Positions 1-8,051 of a DNA stretch of 64,000 nt are shown here, piece by piece. The position numbers and the translations under genes are program-made. The stretch covers positions 1 through 64,000 of the forward strand of contig OZ239982.1 in assembly GCA_965197005.1 (NCBI GenBank), in the 5' to 3' direction. The first letter of the stretch is position 1, and every line of letters begins with the position of its first letter. The notes beneath the pieces are model-generated. The model was not told the origin of the DNA and ran no database searches. It worked only from the letters and a program-made list of their open reading frames with translations. The stretch comes from G965197005 sp965197005 (GTDB taxonomy: Bacteria; Pseudomonadota; Gammaproteobacteria; Pseudomonadales; Oceanobacteraceae).

Positions 1-2
1 AA

Positions 3-149
3 AATGGAACCTTAGCTATTACCTTAGCGGGCATTATCAGTACAGAGGCAACGGCTTTACCCACCATTGCATTACCTGCTGCAATATATAGTATTTTGAT
101 GTATGTAATTGTTGTGCCATTTATTCTTTATGCACGCAAGCGGGGTTAA
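3..149 (+). CDS. C-terminal end of a probable SBF (bile acid:sodium symporter family) permease, partial
   Basis: Frame 3 is open from the window edge to the TAA at 147-149 and encodes 48 residues. It begins NGTLAITLAG, continues through LPAAIYSILMYVIVVPF and ends in the basic tail YARKRG. The NGTLAI motif followed by a last membrane helix resembles the C-terminus of SBF-family sodium symporters, where a QNGTLAI-like segment precedes the last helix. Most of the protein lies outside the window, so the substrate cannot be inferred. The family call rests on this short tail alone. Confidence 0.5.
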   Translation, partial: NGTLAITLAGIISTEATALPTIALPAAIYSILMYVIVVPFILYARKRG

Positions 150-178
150 TTTTAAGCATAAGGAAAGCTACCTAAAAT

Positions 179-202
179 AGCCGCCTAAAAAAGCGGCTTT
201 AA
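179..202 (+). terminator. Short hairpin, possible terminator of the upstream permease gene
   Basis: AGCCGC at 179-184 pairs with GCGGCT at 193-198 across an 8-nt A-rich loop. TTTAAT follows, starting 30 bp after the permease stop codon. The T-tract is short, so termination may be weak. Confidence 0.5.
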
Positions 203-280
203 TATGGTTATTTTAAATGCCCAACAGTCAGATATAAAAAATAAAAATATGATATTTTTTGTTAATTATCTCTAAAAGTT

Positions 281-321
281 CAAAATCCTGCTTGTTTTTT
301 AGTTTTTTTGGCAGGATTTTG
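281..321. promoter_or_regulatory. Large inverted repeat upstream of the TAXI-TRAP operon, candidate activator site
   Basis: CAAAATCCTGC at 281-291 and GCAGGATTTTG at 311-321 are perfect 11-bp inverted repeats separated by 19 bp. No T-tract follows on either strand, so this does not look like a simple terminator. It lies about 60-110 bp upstream of the -24/-12-like element at 378-393, the usual place for an enhancer bound by an NtrC-family activator. Binding by the DctD-like protein encoded at 8048 is an inference from position only. The rest of 150-461, a 312-bp gap, is AT-rich and holds only this site, the promoter and the palindrome listed separately. Confidence 0.4.
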
Positions 322-377
322 CTCAAAATAAAAATTAAAAAACCGTAAGTCTCTGAATAATAATGGTTTTATTTTTT

Positions 378-393
378 TGGTATGTCCTTTGCT
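378..393 (+). promoter_or_regulatory. Candidate sigma-54 (-24/-12) promoter of the TAXI-TRAP operon
   Basis: The sequence TGGTATG, four bases, TTGCT fits the RpoN consensus TGGCACG-N4-TTGCW at 5 of 7 positions in the -24 box and fully in the -12 box. The invariant GG (379-380) and GC (391-392) are separated by the required 10 bases. It lies 69 bp upstream of the ATG at 462. The same locus encodes a sigma-54-dependent activator, which adds weight. Confidence 0.5.
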
Positions 394-405
394 ATTGTTT
401 TATGC

Positions 406-424
406 AAAGCAGATTATCTGCTTT
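406..424. promoter_or_regulatory. 19-bp perfect palindrome between promoter and start codon
   Basis: AAAGCAGAT, a central T, then ATCTGCTTT form a perfect dyad with 9-bp arms, just downstream of the expected transcription start. It could be a repressor operator or a hairpin in the 5' leader. The same half-site (AAGCAGAT/ATCTGCTT) recurs in a hairpin between pilG and cinA at 21655-21684. Confidence 0.4.
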
Positions 425-461
425 TATTATATAAAATAAAAATAAAAAAGAGGCATTACTT

Positions 462-1502
462 ATGAAAAAACAAATCATTAATCTCACAAAAACAATCTTA
501 AAATTGGGCATGCTCGCCGTTATGCTAGTTATAGGAACAGTGCAGGCAGGTGCCAGCAAGTCCTATATTTTAGCAACGGCAACCACTGGCGGAACCTATT
601 ACCCTGTAGGCGTGGCATTAAGCACTTTAACCAAGGTAAAGCTAGAACCTAAGTATAAGTTATCACTCTCGGCAATTAGCTCAGCAGGCTCAGCAGAAAA
701 CGTCAAACTTTTGCGTGAAAACCAAGCACAGTTTGCCATTATGATGGGCTTATATGGCAGTTGGGCAAAATCGGGTTCTGGACGCTTAGCTAAAGCAGGA
801 CCACAAAAAGGACTGCGCTCGGTCACGATGCTATGGCCTAATGTCACGCATTTTTTAATTGCCAGCAATAAGGTTAAAACGGGTAATTTAAGCGATTTGC
901 AATATCTTAAAAATCAACCCTTTTCTATTGGTAAGCGAAACTCTGGTGCTGAGGGTGCAAGTCGTTATATCTTAAAGCAGATTGGTCTTGACCCTTCTTC
1001 TTTATTTGATTTGGTCTATCTTGGCTATGGTGCATCTGCTGATGCCTTTAGTAATGGTAAAATTAAGGGCATGAATACCCCTGCTGGTGCACCTGTGTCT
1101 GCGGTAACACGGGCGATGGCGGCATTGGGTAATAAGGTCTCTTTATTAGAGGTGACACCTGCTCAATTAGCAAAAGTCAATGCAAAATATCCACTATGGT
1201 CTGAGTTTGTAATCAAAGCCAATACTTATCCTGGACAAACCAAAGCAGTACATACCATTGCTCAACCTAACTTTTTAGCGGTACGTTCTGATGTAAGTGA
1301 AGAAGATGTGTATCTTTTGACAAAAAGCATTTATGAAAATTTGGCTTTCTTGCAGAATATTCATAAAGCAACCAAAAATATGTCCTTAGATAAGTCGATA
1401 GTGGGCTTGCCTGTACCCTTACATCCTGGGGCTTTGCGCTACTACAAGGAAAAAGGATTAAGCATTCCTGCAAATTTGCTGCCCGCCAGCGATGGTAAGT
1501 AA
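462..1502 (+). CDS. TAXI-family TRAP transporter solute-binding protein
   Basis: 346 aa. It is a periplasmic binding protein of the TAXI branch of TRAP transporters, which captures an organic acid and passes it to the membrane subunit. A basic N-terminus and hydrophobic stretch end near residue 32 (TVQAGA), typical of a Sec signal peptide. The segment ILATATTGGTYYPVGVALSTL is the TAXI N-terminal signature, followed by SAGSAENVKLL and the central GAEGASRYIL. AGAGG precedes the ATG. It is first in a run of same-strand genes with the fused permease 27 bp downstream. The ligand is not readable from sequence. The neighbouring glutaryl-CoA genes suggest a C5 dicarboxylate such as glutarate. Confidence 0.9.
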   Translation: MKKQIINLTKTILKLGMLAVMLVIGTVQAGASKSYILATATTGGTYYPVGVALSTLTKVKLEPKYKLSLSAISSAGSAENVKLLRENQAQFAIMMGLYGSWAKSGSGRLAKAGPQKGLRSVTMLWPNVTHFLIASNKVKTGNLSDLQYLKNQPFSIGKRNSGAEGASRYILKQIGLDPSSLFDLVYLGYGASADAFSNGKIKGMNTPAGAPVSAVTRAMAALGNKVSLLEVTPAQLAKVNAKYPLWSEFVIKANTYPGQTKAVHTIAQPNFLAVRSDVSEEDVYLLTKSIYENLAFLQNIHKATKNMSLDKSIVGLPVPLHPGALRYYKEKGLSIPANLLPASDGK

Positions 1503-1529
1503 TATTTAAATTCATAAGAGGGATTTAAT

Positions 1530-3761
1530 ATGCAGCAACAAACAACACATGCTCCAGATTCTGGAGCAACCCAAGACAACTGCTTAGATACCCTAACAGC
1601 AGATACGGAATCTAGCGTACCTCAATTACAGACTGATAATTGGTTAGGTAAGCTCTGCTTTGTGCTCTGTATTTTGGTGGCACTAGGACATCTGTATTTT
1701 AATACCTTAGGCACGTTATCTGAGTTTTGGCTTTCTGCCTTGCACTTTGCCTCTTTTGGTAGTTTATGTGCGTTGGTTTACTCCCAAGCCAATAAACAAC
1801 CTAAGCAAAAAAGTAAACTTAAGCTGTGCTTTAATGTTGGCTTTGCATTGCTAAGTATTATGGTGGTGGTCTATCTCATTGTTAATGAAACAGCGTTGTA
1901 CGATAGAGGTGTTTCTTTTATTGGCAGTGATTGGTTGGCATCTATTGTAGCCATTTTATTGGTGCTGGAATTTGCTCGCCGTACTAGCGGCTGGGTTATT
2001 CCTTTGATGGTTGCCATTGCCTTGTCCTATGTGATTTGGTGGGGAAAATATTTAACAGGGGTCTTTCATTTTCCGGGATTGTCCGCAGAAACCTTGTTGT
2101 TTCGGAGTTTTTTTTCTAATGAAGGCATGTTTGGCTCTATTGCAACCATTAGCGCAACCTATGTATATATGTTTATTTTATTTGGTGCGTTTTTGGTAAA
2201 ATCAGGTGCAGGGAATTTTATTATTGAGTTGGCTCGCTGTGCTGCAGGTCGCTTTATAGGAGGACCGGGGTTGGTTGCTATATTTGGCTCATCTTTAATG
2301 GGCTCAATCTCAGGTTCTGCGGTTGCTAATACGGTATCTACGGGTGTCATTACCATTCCTATGATGAAACGTGCTGGGTTTCGCTCCACTTATGCCGCTG
2401 GTATTGAGGCAGCAGCCTCTACAGGTGGACAGTTGATGCCGCCAGTTATGGGTGCTGGTGCGTTTATTATGGCTTCATATACCCAAGTTTCTTATCTAGA
2501 TATTATCAGTTACGCTTTTTTACCTGCTGTGATTTATTTTTTGTCGGTGGCTTTTTTTGTGCGGATAGAGGCAAAAAAATTGAATATCAGCACCCATGAA
2601 GAGCAAGTACCTAAGGCTTTAGATATTCTTAAACAAGGTTGGCATTCGTTGTTGCCCATCGTGGTTTTAATTGGCTTATTGTTATGGGGCTTTACACCCA
2701 CTTATGCCGCTGGTTTTAGTATTTTAAGTGTTATTCTTTCTTCTTGGCTATCGCCTAAACCTATGGGTGTTAAAGATATTGCTGAGTCTATGGTGCAAGG
2801 CACTTATAATATGATTCCCACCGCTATTTTATTAATTGCGGTAGGCTTGGTTATTAATGTGGTTACCACTACAGGGATTGGCAACACGTTTTCTTTAATG
2901 ATTAGCCAGTGGAGTGGCGATAGCTTACTTATCAGTTTGCTGTTGGTTGCGGTTGCTTCGCTTGTGGTGGGTATGGGATTGCCTGTAACTGCCTCTTATA
3001 TTGTTTTAGCTACGCTGTCTGCCCCTGCTTTATATGGGTTAATTACACAATCTCATTTGTTAGAGTATTTAATGAGTGGCGAGCTAAATAGCACCGCCCA
3101 AGCAGTGATTAGTTTGAGCTTGCCAGAGCTAAGTGGTCATTTAAGTGACTCGTTAAACCTACAACAAGCCCAGCAAGTATTAGCCAGTTTGCCTACTGAG
3201 TCTTTAGAGCTGCTTAAAAATAATGCCTTGCCAGCAACGCTTTTGACCAGCAGTTTAATTTCAGCACACATGATTATTTTTTGGCTTTCCCAAGACAGTA
3301 ATGTTACGCCGCCTCTATGCTTAGCCGCCTTTGCAGCGGCAGCGATTGCAAAGGCAAGCCCTATGCGTACTGGATTTATGGCATGGCGTTTTGCTAAGGC
3401 ATTATATGTTGTGCCTATTTTATTTGCATATACGTCATTAATTGGTGGTACTTTAGATGAAGTATTGCCCTTGTTTTTATTTACTTGTTTAGGCATGTAT
3501 GCGTTAGCTGGATTTTTTGAGGGGCATTTAGAAGGACACTTACGGCTTTGGCAGAGGGCATTATTAATACCTACGGTGATTTTATTGCTATGGCCAAATT
3601 TAGGGCAGGGCTATCAGTTGCTGGGCTGTTTGTTCTTATTTGTTGTCTTTATGCTCAGTCGGAAGGCAAATAATAAAAATCAATTTAAAGCAAACTCAAC
3701 ATTTTTATTCACTTACTTTAATCGGGCAAAAAAACCATTGCCTGCAAATAAAAATCCATAA
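1530..3761 (+). CDS. TRAP transporter permease, 4TM/12TM fusion (DctQM-type)
   Basis: 743 aa. It is the inner-membrane part of a TAXI-TRAP system, driving secondary uptake of the ligand held by the preceding binding protein. The first ~170 residues carry DctQ-like membrane segments. The DctM-like part follows, with motifs such as GSISGSAVANTVSTGVITIP near 255-275, TGGQLMPPVMGAGAFIMA near 295-315 and VVGMGLPVTASYIVLA near 480-495. Fusion of the small and large subunits is normal for TAXI systems. An unusual hydrophilic N-terminus of ~35 residues (rich in Q, T and D) precedes the first helix. RBS AGAGGG lies before the ATG. The gene ends 13 bp before gcdH, so co-transcription is likely. Confidence 0.9.
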   Translation: MQQQTTHAPDSGATQDNCLDTLTADTESSVPQLQTDNWLGKLCFVLCILVALGHLYFNTLGTLSEFWLSALHFASFGSLCALVYSQANKQPKQKSKLKLCFNVGFALLSIMVVVYLIVNETALYDRGVSFIGSDWLASIVAILLVLEFARRTSGWVIPLMVAIALSYVIWWGKYLTGVFHFPGLSAETLLFRSFFSNEGMFGSIATISATYVYMFILFGAFLVKSGAGNFIIELARCAAGRFIGGPGLVAIFGSSLMGSISGSAVANTVSTGVITIPMMKRAGFRSTYAAGIEAAASTGGQLMPPVMGAGAFIMASYTQVSYLDIISYAFLPAVIYFLSVAFFVRIEAKKLNISTHEEQVPKALDILKQGWHSLLPIVVLIGLLLWGFTPTYAAGFSILSVILSSWLSPKPMGVKDIAESMVQGTYNMIPTAILLIAVGLVINVVTTTGIGNTFSLMISQWSGDSLLISLLLVAVASLVVGMGLPVTASYIVLATLSAPALYGLITQSHLLEYLMSGELNSTAQAVISLSLPELSGHLSDSLNLQQAQQVLASLPTESLELLKNNALPATLLTSSLISAHMIIFWLSQDSNVTPPLCLAAFAAAAIAKASPMRTGFMAWRFAKALYVVPILFAYTSLIGGTLDEVLPLFLFTCLGMYALAGFFEGHLEGHLRLWQRALLIPTVILLLWPNLGQGYQLLGCLFLFVVFMLSRKANNKNQFKANSTFLFTYFNRAKKPLPANKNP

Positions 3762-3774
3762 GGAGACTAATTCA

Positions 3775-4956
3775 ATGAGTAATCAAACCCCCAGTTTTGT
3801 ATGGGACGACCCTTTTTTATTGCATGCTCAATTAACCGATGAAGAACGATTAATTGTAGATACGGCAAGAAATTACAGTCAAGAAAAATTGATGCCGCGT
3901 ATTTTACAAGCCAATCGTCAAGAGCAATTTGACCCTGAGATTATGCGTGAGCTTGGCAGCTTGGGGCTATTAGGGGCGACCTTGCCAGAAAAATATGGCT
4001 GCGCCAATGTCAATCATGTTTGCTACGGTTTAATTGCCCGTGAAGTTGAGCGTGTCGATAGCAGTTATCGTTCTGCTATGAGTGTGCAATCTTCATTAGT
4101 GATGCACCCTATTTATGCCTATGGTAGCGAGGAACAACGTTTAAAATACTTGCCCAAGCTGGCAACAGGCGAGCTAATAGGTTGCTTTGGCTTAACCGAA
4201 CCCGATGCAGGCTCAGACCCTAATAGCATGCAAACCCACGCTAAAAAAGTAGAGGGTGGTTATGTGATAAGTGGTAATAAAATGTGGATTACCAACTCGC
4301 CCATTGCTGATGTGTTTGTAGTATGGGGAAAATTGAACGGTATCATTCGTGGCTTTATTTTAGAAAAAGGCATGAAGGGTCTTTTAGCCCCTAAAATAGA
4401 AGGTAAATTTAGCTTGCGAGCCTCTATTACCGGTGAGGTTGTGATGGACGAGGTGTTTGTGCCTGAAGTGAATATTTTGCCTAATGTGCAGGGCTTAAAA
4501 GGACCTTTTGGCTGTTTAAATAAAGCCCGTTTTGGAATTGCTTGGGGGGCATTGGGGGCAGCTGAATTTTGCTGGCATGGGGCGCGCCAATACACTCTTG
4601 AACGTAAGCAATTTAAACGTCCACTGGCCGCTACCCAGCTTGTGCAAACCAAACTGGCAGAGATGCAAACAGAGATTAGCCTTGCGCTACAAGGCTGCTT
4701 ACGCATGGGGCGTTTAATGGACGAGGGTAACTGCCCTGTAGAGCTTATTTCGCTGCTTAAACGCAATAACTGTGGCAAATCTTTACAGATTGCTCGCACG
4801 GCTCGTGATATGCACGGTGGCAATGGCATTAGCGATGAGTTTCATATTATTCGCCATGTTATGAACCTAGAAGCCGTGAATACCTACGAAGGTACTTACG
4901 ATGTGCATGGCTTAATTTTAGGACGTGCAATAACTGGCATACAGGCATTTAGCTAA
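3775..4956 (+). CDS. gcdH: Glutaryl-CoA dehydrogenase (acyl-CoA dehydrogenase family)
   Basis: 393 aa. This FAD enzyme oxidises and decarboxylates glutaryl-CoA to crotonyl-CoA in lysine and glutarate breakdown. Diagnostic segments are GLTEPDAGSDPNSM, MWITNSPIADVFVVW, FSLRASITGEVVMD and the C-terminal NTYEGTYDVH, whose Glu is the catalytic base of the family. The length matches GcdH (~395 aa). The frame stays open upstream to 3640, inside the permease gene. ATG 3775 is chosen because AGGAG sits 9 bp before it and the protein then starts where relatives start. The stop overlaps the next start as TAATG, implying coupling to the CoA transferase. Confidence 0.93.
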   Translation: MSNQTPSFVWDDPFLLHAQLTDEERLIVDTARNYSQEKLMPRILQANRQEQFDPEIMRELGSLGLLGATLPEKYGCANVNHVCYGLIAREVERVDSSYRSAMSVQSSLVMHPIYAYGSEEQRLKYLPKLATGELIGCFGLTEPDAGSDPNSMQTHAKKVEGGYVISGNKMWITNSPIADVFVVWGKLNGIIRGFILEKGMKGLLAPKIEGKFSLRASITGEVVMDEVFVPEVNILPNVQGLKGPFGCLNKARFGIAWGALGAAEFCWHGARQYTLERKQFKRPLAATQLVQTKLAEMQTEISLALQGCLRMGRLMDEGNCPVELISLLKRNNCGKSLQIARTARDMHGGNGISDEFHIIRHVMNLEAVNTYEGTYDVHGLILGRAITGIQAFS

Positions 4957-6167
4957 TGAGTGAGGCACTAGCAGGATATAGGGTATTAGATTTAAGTCGT
5001 ATTTTGGCAGGGCCTTGGGCAAGTCAGATGCTGGCTGATTTTGGTGCAGAAGTGATTAAGGTAGAAAAGCCCAAAACAGGTGATGATACACGCACTTGGA
5101 CACCGCCTTGTTTTGCTGATGACAAAGGGCAACCAACACAGGAGTCAGCCTATTTTCATGCCGCCAATCGAGGCAAAAAATCCATTACCCTCAATCTTGC
5201 TCACCCTGAAGGACAAGCTCTAATACGAGAGTTGGTGGTCAAGTCTGATGTTTTATTAGAAAACTATAAGGTTGACGGTCTTAAGCAATATGGTCTGGAC
5301 TATGCGAGCTTAAAAAAATTAAATCCAAAATTAGTCTATTGCTCCATTACCGGTTTTGGGCAAACAGGGCCGTATCGCAAGCGTGCTGGTTATGATTTTA
5401 TGATTCAGGGTATGGGTGGGCTAATGAGCTTAACGGGCGAGGCTGAAGGCATGCCGATGAAAGTTGGGGTGGCTCTAGCCGATGTGATGACAGGGCTATA
5501 TGCCGCCAATGCCATTATGGCAGCACTATTAAGCTGTGCGAAAACAGGGCAAGGGCAGCATATTGATTTGTCCTTACTTGATGTACAGGTCGCAACACTT
5601 GCCAACCAAGCCATGAACTACCTTGCCAGCAGGGATATTCCAACTCGCTTGGGTAATGCCCACCCTAATATCGTGCCCTATCAGGTTTTTGCCACAAAAG
5701 ATGGACATATCATCTTAGCGGTTGGTAATGATCAACAGTTTGCTCGCTTTGCCCAATTAGCTGGCAAACCACAATGGGCTGATGATGCAAAATTTGCCAG
5801 TAACAGTGCCCGAGTGACATATCGTACAGAGCTGGTTCCATTAATTGCAGCATGTATGCAAACTCAAACCAGTCAATGGTGGTTGGACGCTTTAAATGCA
5901 CAAGGCATACCCTGTGGCGCAATTAACAACTTACAGCAAGTCTTTGCTGACCCACAAGTACAAGCCAGAGAAATGCTGCTTAATTTGCCACACGCCAAAG
6001 CAGGACAAATTAAATATGTAGCAAACCCTGTGCAATTTTCCCACACGCCGATTAATTACCACTTGCCTGCACCCCAGTTAGGTGAGCATAATCAGCAGGT
6101 ATTCAGTGAGTTGCTGCATAAAGACAGTGCAGAAATTGAGCGGCTATATCATAATGGCGTACTATAA
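4956..6167 (+). CDS. CaiB/BaiF family III CoA transferase, probable glutarate CoA-transferase
   Basis: 403 aa. It is a class III CoA transferase that moves CoA between acyl acids in the cytoplasm. Family features are the N-terminal VLDLSRILAGPWASQMLADFGAEVIKVEKP, the HAANRGKKSITLNL segment, the region GVALADVMTGLYAANAIMAALL with the expected catalytic Asp, and GQHIDLSLLDVQVATL. It starts inside the gcdH stop codon. In pseudomonads a gene of this family beside gcdH activates glutarate to glutaryl-CoA, the substrate of GcdH. The substrate here is inferred from that context. Confidence 0.88.
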   Translation: MSEALAGYRVLDLSRILAGPWASQMLADFGAEVIKVEKPKTGDDTRTWTPPCFADDKGQPTQESAYFHAANRGKKSITLNLAHPEGQALIRELVVKSDVLLENYKVDGLKQYGLDYASLKKLNPKLVYCSITGFGQTGPYRKRAGYDFMIQGMGGLMSLTGEAEGMPMKVGVALADVMTGLYAANAIMAALLSCAKTGQGQHIDLSLLDVQVATLANQAMNYLASRDIPTRLGNAHPNIVPYQVFATKDGHIILAVGNDQQFARFAQLAGKPQWADDAKFASNSARVTYRTELVPLIAACMQTQTSQWWLDALNAQGIPCGAINNLQQVFADPQVQAREMLLNLPHAKAGQIKYVANPVQFSHTPINYHLPAPQLGEHNQQVFSELLHKDSAEIERLYHNGVL

Positions 6168-6200
6168 ATAATATATAAAAATAATTAGTGAAGTCGGTTT

Positions 6201-8051
6201 ATGAGCATTAAGCAAATTCGTCTTTTTTTACACCAGTATAAGTATTTATTATGGTTATTGGTTTTGCTATGTTTGTTCTTTGGTATTACCTTTTTTGTCA
6301 TGCGTTATACTTATGCCAATGCGTTAGCCCAGCTTGAAAGAGACAGTCACTTTAAACTTAATTTATATAAAAAAGTGTTATTAAGTGAAATTAAACGCCA
6401 TGCGTATTTACCTTTAACTCTCGCCAAAGACAAACAAATTCGCCGCTTCTTGCAAACGCCAAATAACCCAATTAAAAGACAAGCACTTAATCAATACTTA
6501 CAGTCTTTAAGCGAAGGCACAGATGCGCTTAATATTTACTTGTTGGACAAAAGCGGTACCACCATTGCGACCAGTAACTGGCATGATGCGTTTAGTTTTT
6601 TGGGTAAAAACTACCGTTATCGTCCTTATTTTCAAAATGCACTAAAAGGTCAGGCTGATGTTTTCTTTGCCATTGGAGCAACCACTCGCACACCAGGATT
6701 ATTTTTATCGCAACCTGTATACATTAAGCATCAGGTGCAAGGGGTGGTTGCGATTAAAGTGAGCATGCAACCACTGACGGCACTATGGGCAAAACAAGGT
6801 AGTGAGAAAGTATTTATTACCGATTCTCAAGGAATTATATTTAGCAGTAACGAAAGCAATTGGATTTTTCGTGCTCTTGCGCCTTTAACCGCTCAACAGC
6901 AAAAGCGCATAAAGGACAGTCGCAAATATCTCAATACCCAAATCAACACATTAAATATGCAAGCAGTCAGTCGTCTATACCCGCAATTAGTAAAAATAAA
7001 CTTGCCCTATGTGCAACAATATACATATTTAAAGCAATCGCAAAATCTAAGCAATATGCACTGGAAATTACATATTTTAAGTAACACTCAAAGTGCATAT
7101 CAGGCAGTGATTAATACATTTTTTATTAGTCTTTTATTATTTTTATTTTTTTTACTGCTGGTATATGGCTTTAATAAACGGCGTAAGGTTGCAATAAAAT
7201 TACGCCAAGCGCATGAACAGTTAGAGCGTCGGGTTGCTGAGCGCACCCATGAATTAGCCCAGCTAAGTTTAGAATTAAGCCGTAATAACCAACAACTTAA
7301 ACAAACTAATGATACCTTATTACAAACCCAAGATGAGCTTATTCAAGCCAGTAAACTCAGTGCCTTAGGGCAGTTATCCGCCAGCATTACCCATGAGCTT
7401 AACCAGCCGCTAGCTGCCATTAGAACCTTTGCCAATAACAGTGAAAAACTACTGGCTCGTAACCGCCCAAAGCTGGTAGCAGAAAACTTACAACATATTT
7501 TTGCGCTTACAGAGCGCATGGGCAATATCATTAATCATTTTAAAACCTTTGCTCGCAAAACCGATGCCTCTCGCCAACCTGTATTAATTACGGAATGTAT
7601 TAAACAAAGTCTCAAGTTGTTGGCGCACCTTATACAAAAAGAGCAAATACAAGTCAGTTTAAAGTACCCATCTCAAGAGTTATGGGTATTAGGTGATGCC
7701 GTACGTTTTGAACAAGTGTTTGTTAATATTTTAAGTAACGCCATACAAGCCTTAAATGCACAAACAGATAAACAAATTCATATCCATTTAAGGCAGCAAA
7801 ACGAGCAAGTGAGTATTTGTATTCAAGATAACGGTAGTGGTATTGATGAAGGTAACTTAACCGCCATCTTCGAACCTTTTTTTACGACTAAAGAAGCTGG
7901 AAAGGGCATGGGTTTAGGCTTATCAATTGTCTATCGAATTGTGCAAGAATATGCAGGTCATATTGTTGCTTATAATAATCAAGGCGCAGAAATTCGTCTC
8001 ACTTTTCCAATTATTAACCCTTTAAATGCCACTAAAATGGATAGTCCATGA
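6201..8051 (+). CDS. DctB-like membrane sensor histidine kinase
   Basis: 616 aa. It would sense an external organic acid and phosphorylate the response regulator that follows. A membrane segment lies at about residues 15-35. A periplasmic double-Cache domain follows, with NYRYRPYFQNALKG and GATTRTPGLFLSQPVY, very like the C4-dicarboxylate sensor DctB. A second membrane segment lies near 300-320, then a coiled coil. The kinase part has the H-box ASITHELNQPLAAIRTF, the N-box NILSNAIQAL and the G-boxes DNGSGID and GKGMGLGLSIV. It overlaps the regulator gene by 4 bp. The context suggests it monitors the substrate of the TAXI transporter, but the ligand is not established. Confidence 0.88.
   Translation: MSIKQIRLFLHQYKYLLWLLVLLCLFFGITFFVMRYTYANALAQLERDSHFKLNLYKKVLLSEIKRHAYLPLTLAKDKQIRRFLQTPNNPIKRQALNQYLQSLSEGTDALNIYLLDKSGTTIATSNWHDAFSFLGKNYRYRPYFQNALKGQADVFFAIGATTRTPGLFLSQPVYIKHQVQGVVAIKVSMQPLTALWAKQGSEKVFITDSQGIIFSSNESNWIFRALAPLTAQQQKRIKDSRKYLNTQINTLNMQAVSRLYPQLVKINLPYVQQYTYLKQSQNLSNMHWKLHILSNTQSAYQAVINTFFISLLLFLFFLLLVYGFNKRRKVAIKLRQAHEQLERRVAERTHELAQLSLELSRNNQQLKQTNDTLLQTQDELIQASKLSALGQLSASITHELNQPLAAIRTFANNSEKLLARNRPKLVAENLQHIFALTERMGNIINHFKTFARKTDASRQPVLITECIKQSLKLLAHLIQKEQIQVSLKYPSQELWVLGDAVRFEQVFVNILSNAIQALNAQTDKQIHIHLRQQNEQVSICIQDNGSGIDEGNLTAIFEPFFTTKEAGKGMGLGLSIVYRIVQEYAGHIVAYNNQGAEIRLTFPIINPLNATKMDSP

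Noticed and set aside
3640..3774. Upstream extension of the gcdH reading frame
   Set aside because: It lies inside the end of the permease gene. AGGAG and the family N-terminus support the ATG at 3775.
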